From positions 184,625-248,624 of the forward strand of contig KV419436.1 of NCBI GenBank assembly GCA_001630475.1: a stretch of 64,000 nt of DNA. Reading direction: 5' to 3'. Position 1 is the first letter of the stretch. Each line of letters starts with the position of its first letter. Of this stretch, positions 49,801 to 60,699 are shown one piece after another. Made by a program: the position numbers and the translations under genes. The notes beneath the pieces are model-generated. The model had not been told where the DNA came from, made no database searches, and saw only the letters and a program-made list of their open reading frames with translations. Origin of the DNA: Sistotremastrum niveocremeum HHB9708. Its lineage: Eukaryota > Basidiomycota > Agaricomycetes > Sistotremastrales > Sistotremastraceae.

Positions 49801-51698
49801 NNNNNNNNNNNNNNNNNNNNNNNNNNNNNNNNNNNNNNNNNNNNNNNNNNNNNNNNNNNNNNNNNNNNNNNNNNNNNNNNNNNNNNNNNNNNNNNNNNNN
49901 NNNNNNNNNNNNNNNNNNNNNNNNNNNNNNNNNNNNNNNNNNNNNNNNNNNNNNNNNNNNNNNNNNNNNNNNNNNNNNNNNNNNNNNNNNNNNNNNNNNN
50001 NNNNNNNNNNNNNNNNNNNNNNNNNNNNNNNNNNNNNNNNNNNNNNNNNNNNNNNNNNNNNNNNNNGTATCCAGATTGGATCCAAGTATCTCAATTCAAG
50101 TCCAGATAGATGCTCAATGGGTACCAGAAGCTCAAGTAAGACTTGAATACTCATGGAATAAGTGGTATAAAAGTGAGTTTTGTACATATATTTCTGGATC
50201 TGGAGGTAGGTCTAGGTCTTTGAAGAGACCTGTCCTTCAGACAGGTACCTCAGGGGGGTACCTGAGTATATGGAATTTTGAGATTTCCAATACCTGTACC
50301 TGTGAAATTTTTGCCAGGTGGTGTACCTGTACCTGTAAAAGCTGACAAAGACAGGTACCTGGGTAGGTACATCCATGGGTACCAATTTTTTTGCTATACT
50401 CGTGGGCAACCTTAGTAGAGTCGAAAGGAGGGCGCCTGTAAGGGACAATATTTCAATACATGAATGTCTTCGTTAGTAGATCGCTTACAGGGATCGCAGA
50501 ATGCAAGATGCTTTCCATGCGACGTGCCGTAGAATCAGGTGATTCATCGTCGACGCCTACTCGGAATGGGGCTGGCGATAGATAACCATCGCCGAGGTCC
50601 GAAGGTTCACTACGCGTCTCCAAAATCGGAGCTGATGCAGCGATAAGTGATCTGCCGCCATTGAATTTTAAAAAGATAACTTACAGAGTAGGTTTCTCCC
50701 CACGGCATCGCCCACAGTCGTCTGATTCCTGAACGTGGTAAACTCCTGGAAAGGTTACAGGTTCAATAAGTGTCATGGATGTACAATCGAATGCACCTTC
50801 ATGACTTACTATATCTAATTCGGCCTGCCCTGAACTCGACGGCTGCCTCAGGGATGCATTTGACGATCCCGAATCCATATTAAGGCTTCCTGGCTGCTGA
50901 TGCGAATGCTGCGTGTGGGAAGTTCCTTGATTCAGGGGTTGGGAACCAACTCTCGGCTCGAGATTGCCTTGAGAATACATGTGTGATGGATTGGTAGCAG
51001 GAGCGTTGCTCCAACCAGTGTTGTGAGAAAGGAAGGCAGGGTTCGAGGGAAACATCCCACCGCCTCCTACACCCCTGGCCTGTGAACCGGCGAATTGAGA
51101 TGCAAGACCGGTATGCTGATAAGCATTTGCATGGCTGTTGGTTGGTGCTGGGTACGGATTGGACAACGCTTGCGAATGAGCAGTAGGTTGAGCGAGGCCC
51201 CCCATCTGCGCGCTTTGGAATTGCGACCCGGCGGCGACAGTACCATTCATCTAGATAAGGGTAATTAAGTGAACGGATAGACATCGGGCAATGGATAATG
51301 TACCGGAGCTCGATCATTCATATTCGGAGCGATCGAAGCACTGTGACTCGCACCTCGTGCGTTTGCGGAGGTGGTAGATCGGGGACGCTTCTACAACGTC
51401 ATTCAGTTCCCGAAATGAAGAGGCTGCATGTGTGACGTACCTGGCCGGTTCGAACTTGAACAGCTGGAGCGAGAGGATTTATATCTTCTCCCTCAATCTC
51501 AGTACTGACGTGTCGTTTTTTAGAGTGCGACGGAGTCCCTTGAACCGCGATTCCAGCCATCTCAAGCTGCTGTGCACGTCCACCTTGACCTCTGGTTGTA
51601 CGCATGGGTCGTCCATTCGCCGGCGCCGTCGGGGCATCAACATACTGCGGTTCTGGTTGCGGTATGTGGGGGAGGTGTTGGCCAGTGGGTTGATTCAT
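46809..51698 (-). CDS. DUF6532-type protein, 11 exons, inside the transposon
   Basis: Minus strand, ATG at 51698, stop at 46809. The exons I can join in phase encode, in order: a TTRGQGGRAQQLE start typical of this family (51698-51441); a Ser/Gln/Asn-rich disordered middle (MNGTVAAGSQFQSAQ..., 51250-50685); PILETRSEPSDLGDG (ending 50489); a 40-nt micro-exon (48404-48365); a Lys-rich stretch (SKKKKKKNHH) and the start of the conserved domain (RQEAHECLLEGVRLAKLSKVKLE); GYEIDDHMKNY; ILNVIPGARGKVRDIAL; GIAQNFGNDGLRQVVKQAYYG; LSFGLDQWLLGYQN; and a Pro/Ser-rich tail. DUF6532 is a basidiomycete family of unknown function, often seen near transposons. The intron 50488-48405 is over 2 kb and holds two TIR elements and the assembly gap, so the gene tolerates the insertions only if splicing survives. 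Confidence 0.75.
48562..48863. mobile_element. MITE-like palindromic element, 302 bp, with target-site duplication
   Basis: Perfect 20-bp terminal inverted repeats (CTAAGGTTTAACACGAGTCC at the left, its complement at the right), flanked on both sides by TCTCAC. The interior is almost wholly variations of CAGGTACCTG and runs of A/T, so most of the element can fold on itself. No coding capacity; non-autonomous. It lies in the large intron of the DUF6532 gene. Confidence 0.8.
48872..50415. mobile_element. Second palindrome-rich TIR element, about 1.5 kb, containing the assembly gap
   Basis: Left end TTAAGATTGCCCACGGATA and right end (complement) CTAAGGTTGCCCACGAGTA match at 15 of 19 positions and resemble the ends of the adjacent 302-bp element. 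The left interior repeats GGTCATG/CATGACC units (48998-49130); the right interior repeats CAGGTACC units (50240-50400). No clear target-site duplication, possibly because the smaller element inserted at its edge. Bases 49207-50066 are unknown, so its coding content cannot be judged. Confidence 0.55.
49207..50066. other. Assembly gap (860 N)
   Basis: All bases are N. The flanks are short palindromic repeats, which probably caused the assembly break; the true length may differ from 860. Confidence 0.99.
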
Positions 51699-52083
51699 TA
51701 TTTTTTCTCTTCTTCTCGAAAGGATTAGCTTCACTCTTATTCAACATCAAGATGTACGCACGGAAGGAAAGAGGAGTGCCGAGTATGAGTTTTAGGTGTT
51801 TGAAAAAGGTCAACGGGTTGCCGCGAGAGGAAGTCAAAACTGTATAGCTGCAAGTCAAACTCCGATTAATAGGTCTCGAATGAAAAATGAATTTCTCAGG
51901 GTTTTCCTTTCGGCAGTTCTAATATAGTGGTTTAGAGGTTCAATTTGAGAAAAAGAAAAAAGCAGCGAAATACTATATACAACACAGTTTTTAATCCATA
52001 ACTTATGTACAGCAGAAGAAGGAATGGTAAAGCAATTAGACAACCGATTTTTCGCAACATTTGAAGGCAATTGTTTGTTATTA

Positions 52084-53572
52084 GATTGAGGGCGCATAGA
52101 AGACAGAAACCTCCTCCCTCTCGTGATTCAGTCGGCGCCCGACAGCCCGTCTCGCGAGCATTGGCATGTGGAACTCGCGGAATGTTTGGTGGAGAAGTGG
52201 GAGATCACAGCCCAAGAAGCCCTGGATAGGTTGTTCTGAATAGATTGACGAACAAGACTGTATTCAACTTACATTCCAGAGGTCGTGTTTTGTCCCGGGA
52301 ATATAGGGAGCCCGGCCAGCCAGTTTATGGAGGTAGACAACTATTTCGCTCTCAACTCTGTCGATGTTGTCGGGATCGGCGTCGAGATCGTTCTTGGCAA
52401 GAACCTATGATCAAATTGTGTCAGCTCCGAGACGATGATCAACATTCGACACTTACCACTCGGATGAATCTGTGGTGAAGGGTCGACATCGGGGTACCAG
52501 ATTCCTGCCATACGGTGTAAAGATACCACGGCCCCCAGCCAGGGTGGAGGACTATCCAAGACTAATGAGCAACATTATACTATCGAATATGAGAAAATAC
52601 TTGCAGAGGGTGCCATATAACGAATCAAGCGGCCCAGCAAACAAATGCCATCCACGAAGAAAAGATGCGAGGCGAACAAAAACCGGATGAAACGGAGAGC
52701 TGCGATAGTTCGATTGGAGATTCTCGATATTCTGAGCCGTTCGCGAGATAACGAGCAATGTCGAGGTGATTCCGTGGATTTCCTCCGTACTTGATATAAC
52801 TCTATACAAATCAACCATACCCTGAGGACCAGTTAATGTTCAAGATGCCCAATGAAAGTACGGGCGGACTAACCTTCAACACTACATCTGCAGCTGCAAT
52901 CACCACCCAATCCTCGGCCGAGAACCAATAGCCCACTAGATGGGCGAAGGTGTCGTCGTACCTGCGTGTGTGCACAAAATTGATGAGGTCACTCAGGACC
53001 TATATCACATCAATGAACGATCAGACGAAACGTTAAGATAGAGCTCACGGGTCTACATTTTAGCATTTGTTGAATCATGCGGTGGAGATGTAGCCATTCT
53101 TGACCGACGCCCATCAAGATCTCGCAGTAAAATTGAGAATTTGGGGGGTTTGTTCCACGTTCATCGGCGTAGCTCTGCAGTTGAACTCTGGCCCACTCGT
53201 CCTTCTGAAGCTGAAAAATAGTCAGACGTGATTCTCAAGTCCATGCAAGCTGTGGAGGGGCCAAATGGGACTGGACTGACCACGCTTGAAAAACTGACGA
53301 TCCTCTGGAAAATTGCAGTAGGATAACGAGTCCTCCCGCCGATCCACGCATCTCCTTGCTCTCCTAAGATGCGCAGCGTGACCCAAGATAGCTCAGAAAT
53401 AGCCTTCTTCGTGTCGCTGGGGGGGGTGGGGGGGGAAGCTAAGTCTCGCGACATTAGGAGCGTAGTAGAATCTCTTACTTATTGAAGTCAAAAAGATCGT
53501 ACACGCCGGGGTCCAGACGAGCTCTGCGTCGGAAGATGCCCGGCGCGTCAGTATGGGGAGGAGGAAAAGACA
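52084..53572 (-). CDS. Unrecognised multi-exon gene inside the transposon
   Basis: Minus strand, ATG at 53572 (MSFPPPHTDAPGIFRRRARLD), joined in phase over the next introns to LSWVTLRILGEQGDAWIGGR, then LQKDEWARVQLQSYADERG, then VLSDLINFVHTRRYDDTFAHLV and GYWFSAEDWVVIAAADVV. The middle (52550-52820) has alternative splices I could not settle. Downstream exons read WYLYTVWQESGTPMSTLHHR, VLAKNDLDADPDNIDRVESE, APYIPGTKHDLW and a final exon (FLGCDLPLLHQTFREF) with stop at 52084. At least seven exons, probably 400-450 aa, soluble, largely helical. I recognise no family. It is divergent to the transposase with only 190 bp between their ATGs, so the two may share a promoter. The first intron ends in an unusually long C-tract. 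It may be a conserved partner of this transposon type. Confidence 0.6.
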
Positions 53573-53759
53573 TTGTGACCTTGAAAGGGGAGGGCTATTA
53601 GGCCTACGTGGCGGCTGGGAAAAGAGAGCGGCTGGGAAAAGAGAGCTTCAGGCGCTATCGGTATTAATAGGCCGCCAAAGTTGAACAAGTCGCACACAAC
53701 ACGCGTCATAACTGAGGTCTCCCTCATCTGCTCTTTGAAATTCTGTCAGTCACTCTGTC
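53573..53759. promoter_or_regulatory. Short divergent promoter region of the transposase and its neighbour
   Basis: The 187 bp between the two ATGs must contain the start signals for both genes. It holds a tandem GCGGCTGGGAAAAGAGAG (near 53610 and 53630). Co-expression is an inference from spacing alone. Confidence 0.45.
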
Positions 53760-56700
53760 ATGCCGGAACGAAAGCAAAAGGACTACCCTTGTCCCATTTG
53801 TCTCAAAGGCTTCGCCAAACCGTCCTCCGTTCCGAGGCATTTAGACCTCACGAAATGTGGTCAAAATCTAGCAGCGCGCAATGCGAAAGCTCCGGAGGCC
53901 TTCGAATCCAGTTCGGATGAGGACAGCGAAAGTGAAGACGATCTGGCAGATTTATCTATGATGTTCGACAGAAGCTTTCAGAACATGTCGGTTGACGTCG
54001 CAGAGGGCGATATACCCACGGATCCAGGACTTTGTGCAGAATCCAACACGACTGAGGTGCCAGCGGAAGATGACGATTTGGAGGCTGGGCTCTGGGACAA
54101 CGATTTAGAGAGCATCCCTGACTCAGAATTTGAACTGACGGATGACTCGGATATCGATCAGACGGACCTTTCGATTTCATCCGACGAGGAAGACGAAGAG
54201 ATTAATGGACCTCATCAAACGGCTCCCGCGGCGAGCTCGTCCGCACCGAGGCAGTCTCGCTATCGACATTGCGGAGGGCCATACAGAAATGAAAGGGGAC
54301 GATACGTGGTGGAACATCCTACCGCTGCTGCAGTTGTTTCCTTCAAGGGGGAGACCGCACGCGCTAGATTTGGCCGAGACAAATTCTCCAAGCAGCGCAA
54401 AAAGTGCCTGTACTATCCCTTCAAAAGCGCAGCGGAAGCTGAGATCGCGCTCATGTTGGACGACTCTGGGATGTCGAACAAGGAGATTGACGCATTCCTG
54501 AAAAGTCAATTCGTGAGTGATTCGTAGGACATCCTTGTTACTATCGCGAAAGCTTACCAGGGCGACTTTCAGTTCAAAGAATCCAATAAGCCCTTGAGCT
54601 TTCGCTCGGCACAACGGCTGCGTCAACTGATAGAAATGCTTCCGGCGGGATCTCAATGGAAGTGGAAAGAAATCAAGTTTGAGGGTTACGAGACTAAATC
54701 GCCCCTTGTCGTATATTATCGAGACGGACTTGAATGCATCGAGTCCTTATTTGCCGATCCCCGATTTGTGGAGCATCTCGACTTGATTCCACGTCGGGAA
54801 TATCTGGATGAAGAACATTCCGTGCGCACTTACAACGAAATGATGACCGGACAGATCCCATGGGAAGTGCAGGTTCGTAGATAGCAAAGTCATTTCCGTT
54901 TGAACGTTATAGTTGCTGATGACACTCACCTAGGACTGTCTACCTGAGGGTGCCACTTCTTTGGGAGTCGTCATGTCATCCGATAAGACACAACTCTCGC
55001 AGGGAACGGGAAATGCTGCAGCGCACCCTATACTTTTAAGTCTTGGTAACATCAAGTCATCGATCCGCAACTCTGGTTCCTCGCATGCGTTCCTGCTTGC
55101 GGCTCTGATCCCGATACCCAGCTTCCTTGAGAAAGATGACCAGATTCGAGCGGTCCTTGAGCAACGACTCCTGCACGAATGTTACGATACTGTAACGGCA
55201 TCTTTAAAGGAAGCTGCTCGAAACGGTCATAAGATGTCGAATGCTATTGGTGAAGAGTACCTCTGTTTCCCATGGCTTGCATCTGTGATGGTCGACCTCC
55301 CGGAAGCTATCGCTATCGCAGGCGTCATGGCTAACCAATCACCGACGTTCGTAACGGGAAAGCCAAACTTTGGCGATCCGCTCCCGGGAGAACCTCGCCG
55401 CGGAACATTGACCATGCAGATCATGGAGGAGATCGTGCTCTCCGGCGTCGATCCCGATGCAAATCTCCGCCAATTCATAACCCGTTGTAGGGAGAAAGGC
55501 CTGAGCGGTGTTTGGAAACCGTTCTGGCGAGACTGGCGCTTTGCAGATCCATATATATTCATAAGCCCTGACGCTCTTCATGGCCTTCACAAACAATTCT
55601 TCGATCATGATCTCAAATGGGCACTCAAAGCACTCACGGCAAAGGAATTGGATTTCCGATTCAAGCTATTGCAGCCTCGCGTTGGTTTTCGCCGATTTTC
55701 CCAAGGAGTTAGCAGCCTCAAACAAATCACGATGCGAGAGGTCCGAGAAATGGAGAAGTATTTCATCGGATGCATGGACAGCGAGTTGCCTACGCAATTC
55801 CTGGACGCATTACGAGCTCTCATGGATTTCCGCTACCGAACGCAAGCCGAAGATATCAGCGAGCCTGATGTCTCACGCATCACGGCGTCCCTCTCTGAAT
55901 TCCATCGCCTCAAAAGTATCATCAACGATCCACTGCACAAATTTCGAGAAGTCAAAGGATGGCAGATTCCGAAACTCGAACGCATGCATCATATTATTCC
56001 TAGTATCCGTATGATGGGAGCTCCGCATCAATATTCAACTGACAGGACTGAAAACGCTCACATTGAGGTTGTCAAAGTGCCTTATCGCCTGTCCAGTCGC
56101 CGCAACAATCCCACAGAACTTGTTCGAATACTTGATCGGATGGAGAAACGACTTCAATACTTAATCCTAGTCTCCCTTGAAGAGGAATATCACCTAGCGT
56201 CAACAGTATCGGTCGACGATGGTCTCGACTCGGATGACGAAACCGATGAGAACCCTCGCTCGAAGGACTCAATCGAAGAAACTGTTGGACGCAAATTCCT
56301 AGGAACCGGTCGAAAGCTTACCGACTACTTCCGCCAGAGTTTCGAAATGGAACAGAGACGATCTCAACCTCGGGTACCCGGAGTACGACTTCGACTGGCT
56401 TTCACATTCTGTACCCCCTCAACGGCCTTTCATTTCGCCTATACCCCAAACATATCGAGTCTCCCTATTGACGAAGCTGCCCGTTTGTTTGGCATAGGCG
56501 ATCTTCGACCTGCCTTAGGGGATTTCTATCGTCAACCCAAAATCCCGAGTCAGCACGTCATTGGTGGTCGCTTGCGATCATCTATTGACTGTCAACTACC
56601 GTTCTCTCACATTCGTATATGGTACCGAATGCGAATTCAGACTCGAGATCAGTTTGGCACAGTATTACCTTCAGAGGACTGTCAAGCATCCCCTCCTTCA

Positions 56701-57234
56701 GACGAAAATACGCGCGGCCTCTACGACACGGTAATTGCAATCAACGACGCAGGAGGCTCTCTGACAGATACTGCTGGAGATCCTCTCGATATTGGAAATC
56801 GTACGTGCATTCTTTTCTGAGCCCGATGCATGAGCCTCATATGAAAATATTCAGGTCATTTTGTTGGCCAGCTGCGTATTCTGTTCCAACCCATCTACTC
56901 GAACTCTCTCAGACGTCAGGGCCAGCAAGCCCCTTACTTGGCTTACATGGAGCGGTTTGATGTGGTGCCGCAGATACAACCAGATCGAAGATCGCTCCGT
57001 CAGCCGCACCGGGTTTCAGGGATGTTCGTTCTCCAGCGCGCGATTCGTAGCAATGGATCTCGTATGGGTGGTATAGTCAATCTCTCGGTCATCCGCAGAC
57101 CTGCATATTTGATCCCTCGGTTTGGCAAGAACGCCGATCATCGACTAACTTGTTCAACCAGTCTGGAGCTATCCACGCAATTCTTCCTGAATAAGTACAC
57201 CGACAAACACATATTTCATCTTTTGGACCATTGA
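53760..57234 (+). CDS. Plavaka-type transposase, intact, four exons
   Basis: Exons 53760-54512, 54561-54872, 54934-56800 and 56855-57234 join in phase to 1103 aa with no stop. N-terminus: a C2H2 zinc finger (CPICLKGFAKPSSVPRHLDL), followed by a long acidic region. Then the conserved fungal segments follow: YYPFKSAAEAEIALML; LPAGSQWKWKEI; LVVYYRDGLECIESLFADPRF; YNEMMTGQIPWE; LPEGATSLGVVMSSDKTQL (Asp near 372); a PDALHGLHKQFFDHDLKW motif near 567; TDRTENAHIEVVKVPYR near 724; and a C-terminal domain (GHFVGQLRILFQPI, YMERFDVVPQ). These match the Plavaka class of basidiomycete DNA transposases, which cut and paste elements with short TIRs; the acidic motifs are likely catalytic, though which residues form the triad is inference. 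It is in the nucleus-acting class and is probably functional. It sits near the middle of the TIR-bounded element. Confidence 0.9.
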
Positions 57235-57375
57235 TTCCCATACCAAAACATAAACAATGTATTTACAATCTAACACAAATTCTAATCCGATGAAGGTAGA
57301 GACAATTTCGAAACCATAATACAAGTAAAGTACAACCCGAGGGGAATATGTCAGCAGTAAGCGTTCAGCGGACTA

Positions 57376-58114
57376 CTACGCATCGTTTTCGACCTGCTCT
57401 CCTGCCTCCGCATCGTCTTCTCCCTCTTCTTCCCCCTCCGCATCGTCTTCTCCCTCTTCTGCCCCCTCCGCATCGTCTTCATCCTGCTCAATGCTACCCT
57501 CCATCTCAATGCTGTCGTCCAGCTCGAGGGGATTATCCATCGTGATTGGAGCAGGTGCAGCGGACTGGTCGTGCAAGAGAACTCTCCACTGGCCAATCTC
57601 GTCCTCAACTCTCCCTAGCTCCGCCGATGCATCAGATATGTACTGCTCTTGAGTTTCTACGAGAGCCTTGGTCAACCCCAGTCGTCGTTTGGAATCTTCG
57701 ATGCGTCCACGCAATTCGGAACAGCGCTCACGGGCGCTGTGAAGCTGTTGCCGAGCTATGATATCGACATCCTCGTCGATGTCCGCGAGATCATCTGGCT
57801 GCGAGACATCAAAAGGAGAACTTGAGCATCAATTGTCACTTTGCACACACCGCGTTTTCGCCAGAACTAAAGTGGATACCCAGTTCTTGTAACTGATTGG
57901 TCGGAACGACGGGTGACGACGGTGGGTCGGTTATGTGAGAGAGGGACAATTTGCTCTTCCAAAGACGAGGGGTGAAAGGTGTCGTGCGTGCTTTGGGGGA
58001 TTTGGTGGTAGCCGCGCGCAAGGAGGACCTTTGGGGACTGAAGGCCACAAAGGGAGAGACGGGCGTCGCGAAATAGGAACGGCGAGCACGATCGCTGGGA
58101 GCTGGCGTGAACAT
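57376..58114 (-). CDS. Coiled-coil protein with an acidic repeat tail, inside the transposon
   Basis: Two exons (58114-57851, 57798-57376) joined in phase, 228 aa. The first 70 residues are basic and Ser/Pro-rich (SPKARTTPFTPRLWKSKLS), followed by PDDLADIDEDVDIIARQQLH and a predicted coiled coil (ERCSELRGRIEDSKRRLGLTK). The tail is highly acidic, with a tandem 10-residue repeat (EGEDDAEGxE). I recall proteins with this MFTPAP.../SPKA.TTP.TPRL start near basidiomycete transposons, but no named family. Convergent with the transposase, whose stop is about 140 bp away. A DNA- or chromatin-binding helper of transposition is a guess from charge and coiled coil. Confidence 0.7.
57400..57490 (-). repeat. 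Tandem 30-bp repeat coding for an acidic tail
   Basis: About three copies of a 30-bp unit (CTCCGCATCGTCTTCTCCCT core on the plus strand), in frame within the coiled-coil gene, giving an EGEDDAEGxE decapeptide repeat. Copy number probably varies among strains. Confidence 0.75.
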
Positions 58115-58800
58115 AGCTTGGATGAAAATTGTACGTGGGTAAGGCTAGTTCAATGTGCGCGGGTGGGAAGAGGATTTTGCAGTAGCACGTGACGTGTTCA
58201 CTTGTTCTTTTTGGCAACTTTCCGACTTCCCCCTGTCGCTCTGTTCACTGCAGCATGGATGTCACTCCCTTTTGTGGGCCAAAATAAACCCCCTTGCCGT
58301 ATTCCAATACAACCGTTCCCGAATCCTCAACTTCACGCTCTGAAGGAAATGGTGATTTGAAAAAACTGAGATTGGCAGTGATGGCAGAGTGATTCTCTGC
58401 AGCTGTCGCATTCTCAATCTCTCATATGGAGAGCTGATATCCTGTATGCCACATATGCAGTTGAGAGTCGTGACGATCCTCATACTGCTTGTGAAAACTT
58501 CCAGATCAACAACTGACCGGAGCACATACTGCAATCAGCGGAAGGGCTTGGATGCGGGGTTCGTCCTTTGATTCCAAATTAATAGACGAAAAACTCACGA
58601 GTCAATATCGTCAGGACACTGCCGGGCCATCCATCAATTCGTGACCTTGTCGACATCATTTGAACCATGAACAGGTATTTGGATATCGTCATCCATCAGT
58701 TGCCAAGCTATTGACTGATGTGTGAGCGATCCAGTCGCCTCGAACCCCACGATTAGCGAAATCAAGCCATGACTTTATGCCTTACATCTGAAATGATCTC
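58115..58800. other. Intergenic region inside the transposon
   Basis: About 690 bp between divergent genes; no open frame with family features. Presumed promoter region of the flanking genes. Confidence 0.4.
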
Positions 58801-59993
58801 GTGCTGCCTAACATGGGCAGAGCCTGGTACGCACATTCATACTCGCAATCTCTGCCGTCGCCTAATTTGGAAGTCAGCATGAGCAACGTACAAGAGCGGC
58901 GGAAATACAGGGAGCATCCAGTGATCAAGGAGGTTAATCCCAGAGCCCATCCTCCCCATCTCCACCCATGTCGAGTCGTACGCGCGCAGCCTCTTCGGTC
59001 GAACACGTTTCCAGATTTGAGAGCCGTCAAACGAGCAACGAGCTTTCACGAAACATGCAGACCCATCTATGCATTATTCTTCGAGCTCAGAGCCACCAGA
59101 GATGATGAGGCCGAAGTCCCAGCTGGTTCCGTCACCAGAGAGATAGCTGCACGCATTCCCATCCCGAGGGTGCAGTTTCGTGAGAATCGCCTCAAGTCTT
59201 ACATGTTCGACGTGTGGAGAAGGGACGAGGGATATCAAAGTCGGACGGCCTTAGAATGTGTGTTTACTATAAAGGTGCTTCGAGTCCTTGGAAGTACGCT
59301 GGAGGCCGAAAGTAGGACAAGATGGAGGAGCACCTTTCAACAAGCCCTGGATCCAGAGCACGGAAGCAGGAGCTTCCATTTGACGTTGAGCCAGCGGTTG
59401 AGTAGCGTTGGAGGGTTTTTCTTCATCCGTCAGTTTCTTGCTTCCTCTCATACTCAACGACATGACTGATTTTTGAGTCTATTTAAAGTCAGACTGCGTG
59501 GAATCGGTCATAGCTCGCACCAAACGTCACTTACTGTGGTATGTGCGCTCTCGTTGTCTGGTGACTCTCCGTTACGGAAGCTGCTCGCGGACCGAGCGTT
59601 TCGTCGGAGCTCCCAACGAAGTGTACAACTCTCGCCAGCTAGCTATGGATAACTATCCTGCCACAATCTCTGATGTAAGTTCTTCTCCCTCCTTTCTCAG
59701 TCTTTTTCTCACCGCGATCGTTATAGGATGCGTCCGACGTCGTGATGGTTGAGGCCGTCGATACCTCTGCCGCGCAACATGCGACACTCGACCTCGACAT
59801 GATGGATTACGAAGAAGAGGAAGCTAGAGACGTTGAGATGCGAGACGTACACCAGGAGGTCGAGGATGTTGAGATGAGAGGTCAGGATGTGACAGAGGAC
59901 GTCGATATGGTCGATATGGTCGATGGTGATGCAGTCATGAGAGACACTTACGAAGACACCGTTGAGGAGGTTGAGGATGGGCATGTCTGGTGA
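58801..59993 (+). CDS. Unrecognised gene near the right end of the transposon
   Basis: A long first open frame (from 58801; an internal ATG at 58879, MSNVQERRKYREH, is an alternative start) runs to about 59429. It splices through GTCAGT..AAGTCAG to HCVESVIARTKRHLLWYV...YNSRQLAMDNYPATISD, then over a clear intron (59675-59726) to a very acidic last exon (DMMDYEEEEARDVEMRD..., repeats of DVEMRD), with a stop at 59993. The last two exons are convincing; the first may hold a further intron. No known domain. The basic/arginine-rich front with an acidic tail resembles the layout of the coiled-coil gene next to it. It may be an accessory gene of the element. Confidence 0.5.
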
Positions 59994-60384
59994 GTTCAGT
60001 CTTGCTCGCACCTCTTCCGCGATTTACTATCAGTCCAGAATCTCCCTCCTCCATCCTCGAGTATCCCCCCATCCTGACGCTTCGATCGTCGTCACTCGCT
60101 TCACGAATCCAATGGCGAGCGAGGTCTAACCACCCATCCACTGTCTAATTCAATTTCAACGCTCATCATCCCACCTCCATCCCCTCGAAATCTCGTCGTC
60201 ATCTCCTTTACCGGCCTCATTTCGAAAGCTTTGTTAAATAATACAACCGCGTGTCGCATGCACTCGAGATACTGAACACAATCATATATTCTGTTTCGTT
60301 TGAACATACGCATCCAACGTTGTGCACAATGTCAGCCTCCCTGTTATTTCAAGTGGTTGCTTTCAGGAATCTCTAAGTCATGAC

Positions 60385-60690
60385 ACTGACTCTATGGACG
60401 GCTATGGAGGCTTTGGGGCGTCCATAGCTTCCGACGCAAGGTATACAGGGCCTCTTTCCTACTACGGAAATGTCTGGAGGGCTATGGACCGACTGGTGGG
60501 AAATATGGAATACTACTTAGAACGTGCCGGCGCCTTTAGAGAATCCATAGCGCGAGCCGGTAGGTTCATAGTTCTCTGTAGACGTCGCACATTGCTATAA
60601 ACGGCTATGGAGGCCGCATAGTTCCGGTAGGACCCTATGGGTGCTCTGGAACGCTACGGAATGACGGGGTGGCTAGCCGGGGCTATAACT
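60385..60690. repeat. Right subterminal repeats
   Basis: Many CTATGG / CCATAG units (GGCTATGGAGGC at 60401 and 60604, GCTATGGACC near 60481, plus two in the opposite orientation near 60424 and 60544) and a GCTAGCCGGGGC direct repeat just before the terminal repeat. It mirrors the left subterminal zone. Confidence 0.7.
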
Positions 60691-60699
60691 GCTAGCCGG

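Noticed and set aside
49062-50345. Long frames crossing the N block on both strands
   Set aside because: They are long only because N codons are not read as stops.
58837-59049. Minus-strand frame near the right end of the transposon
   Set aside because: Short, opposite the better-supported plus-strand gene, with no splice partners.
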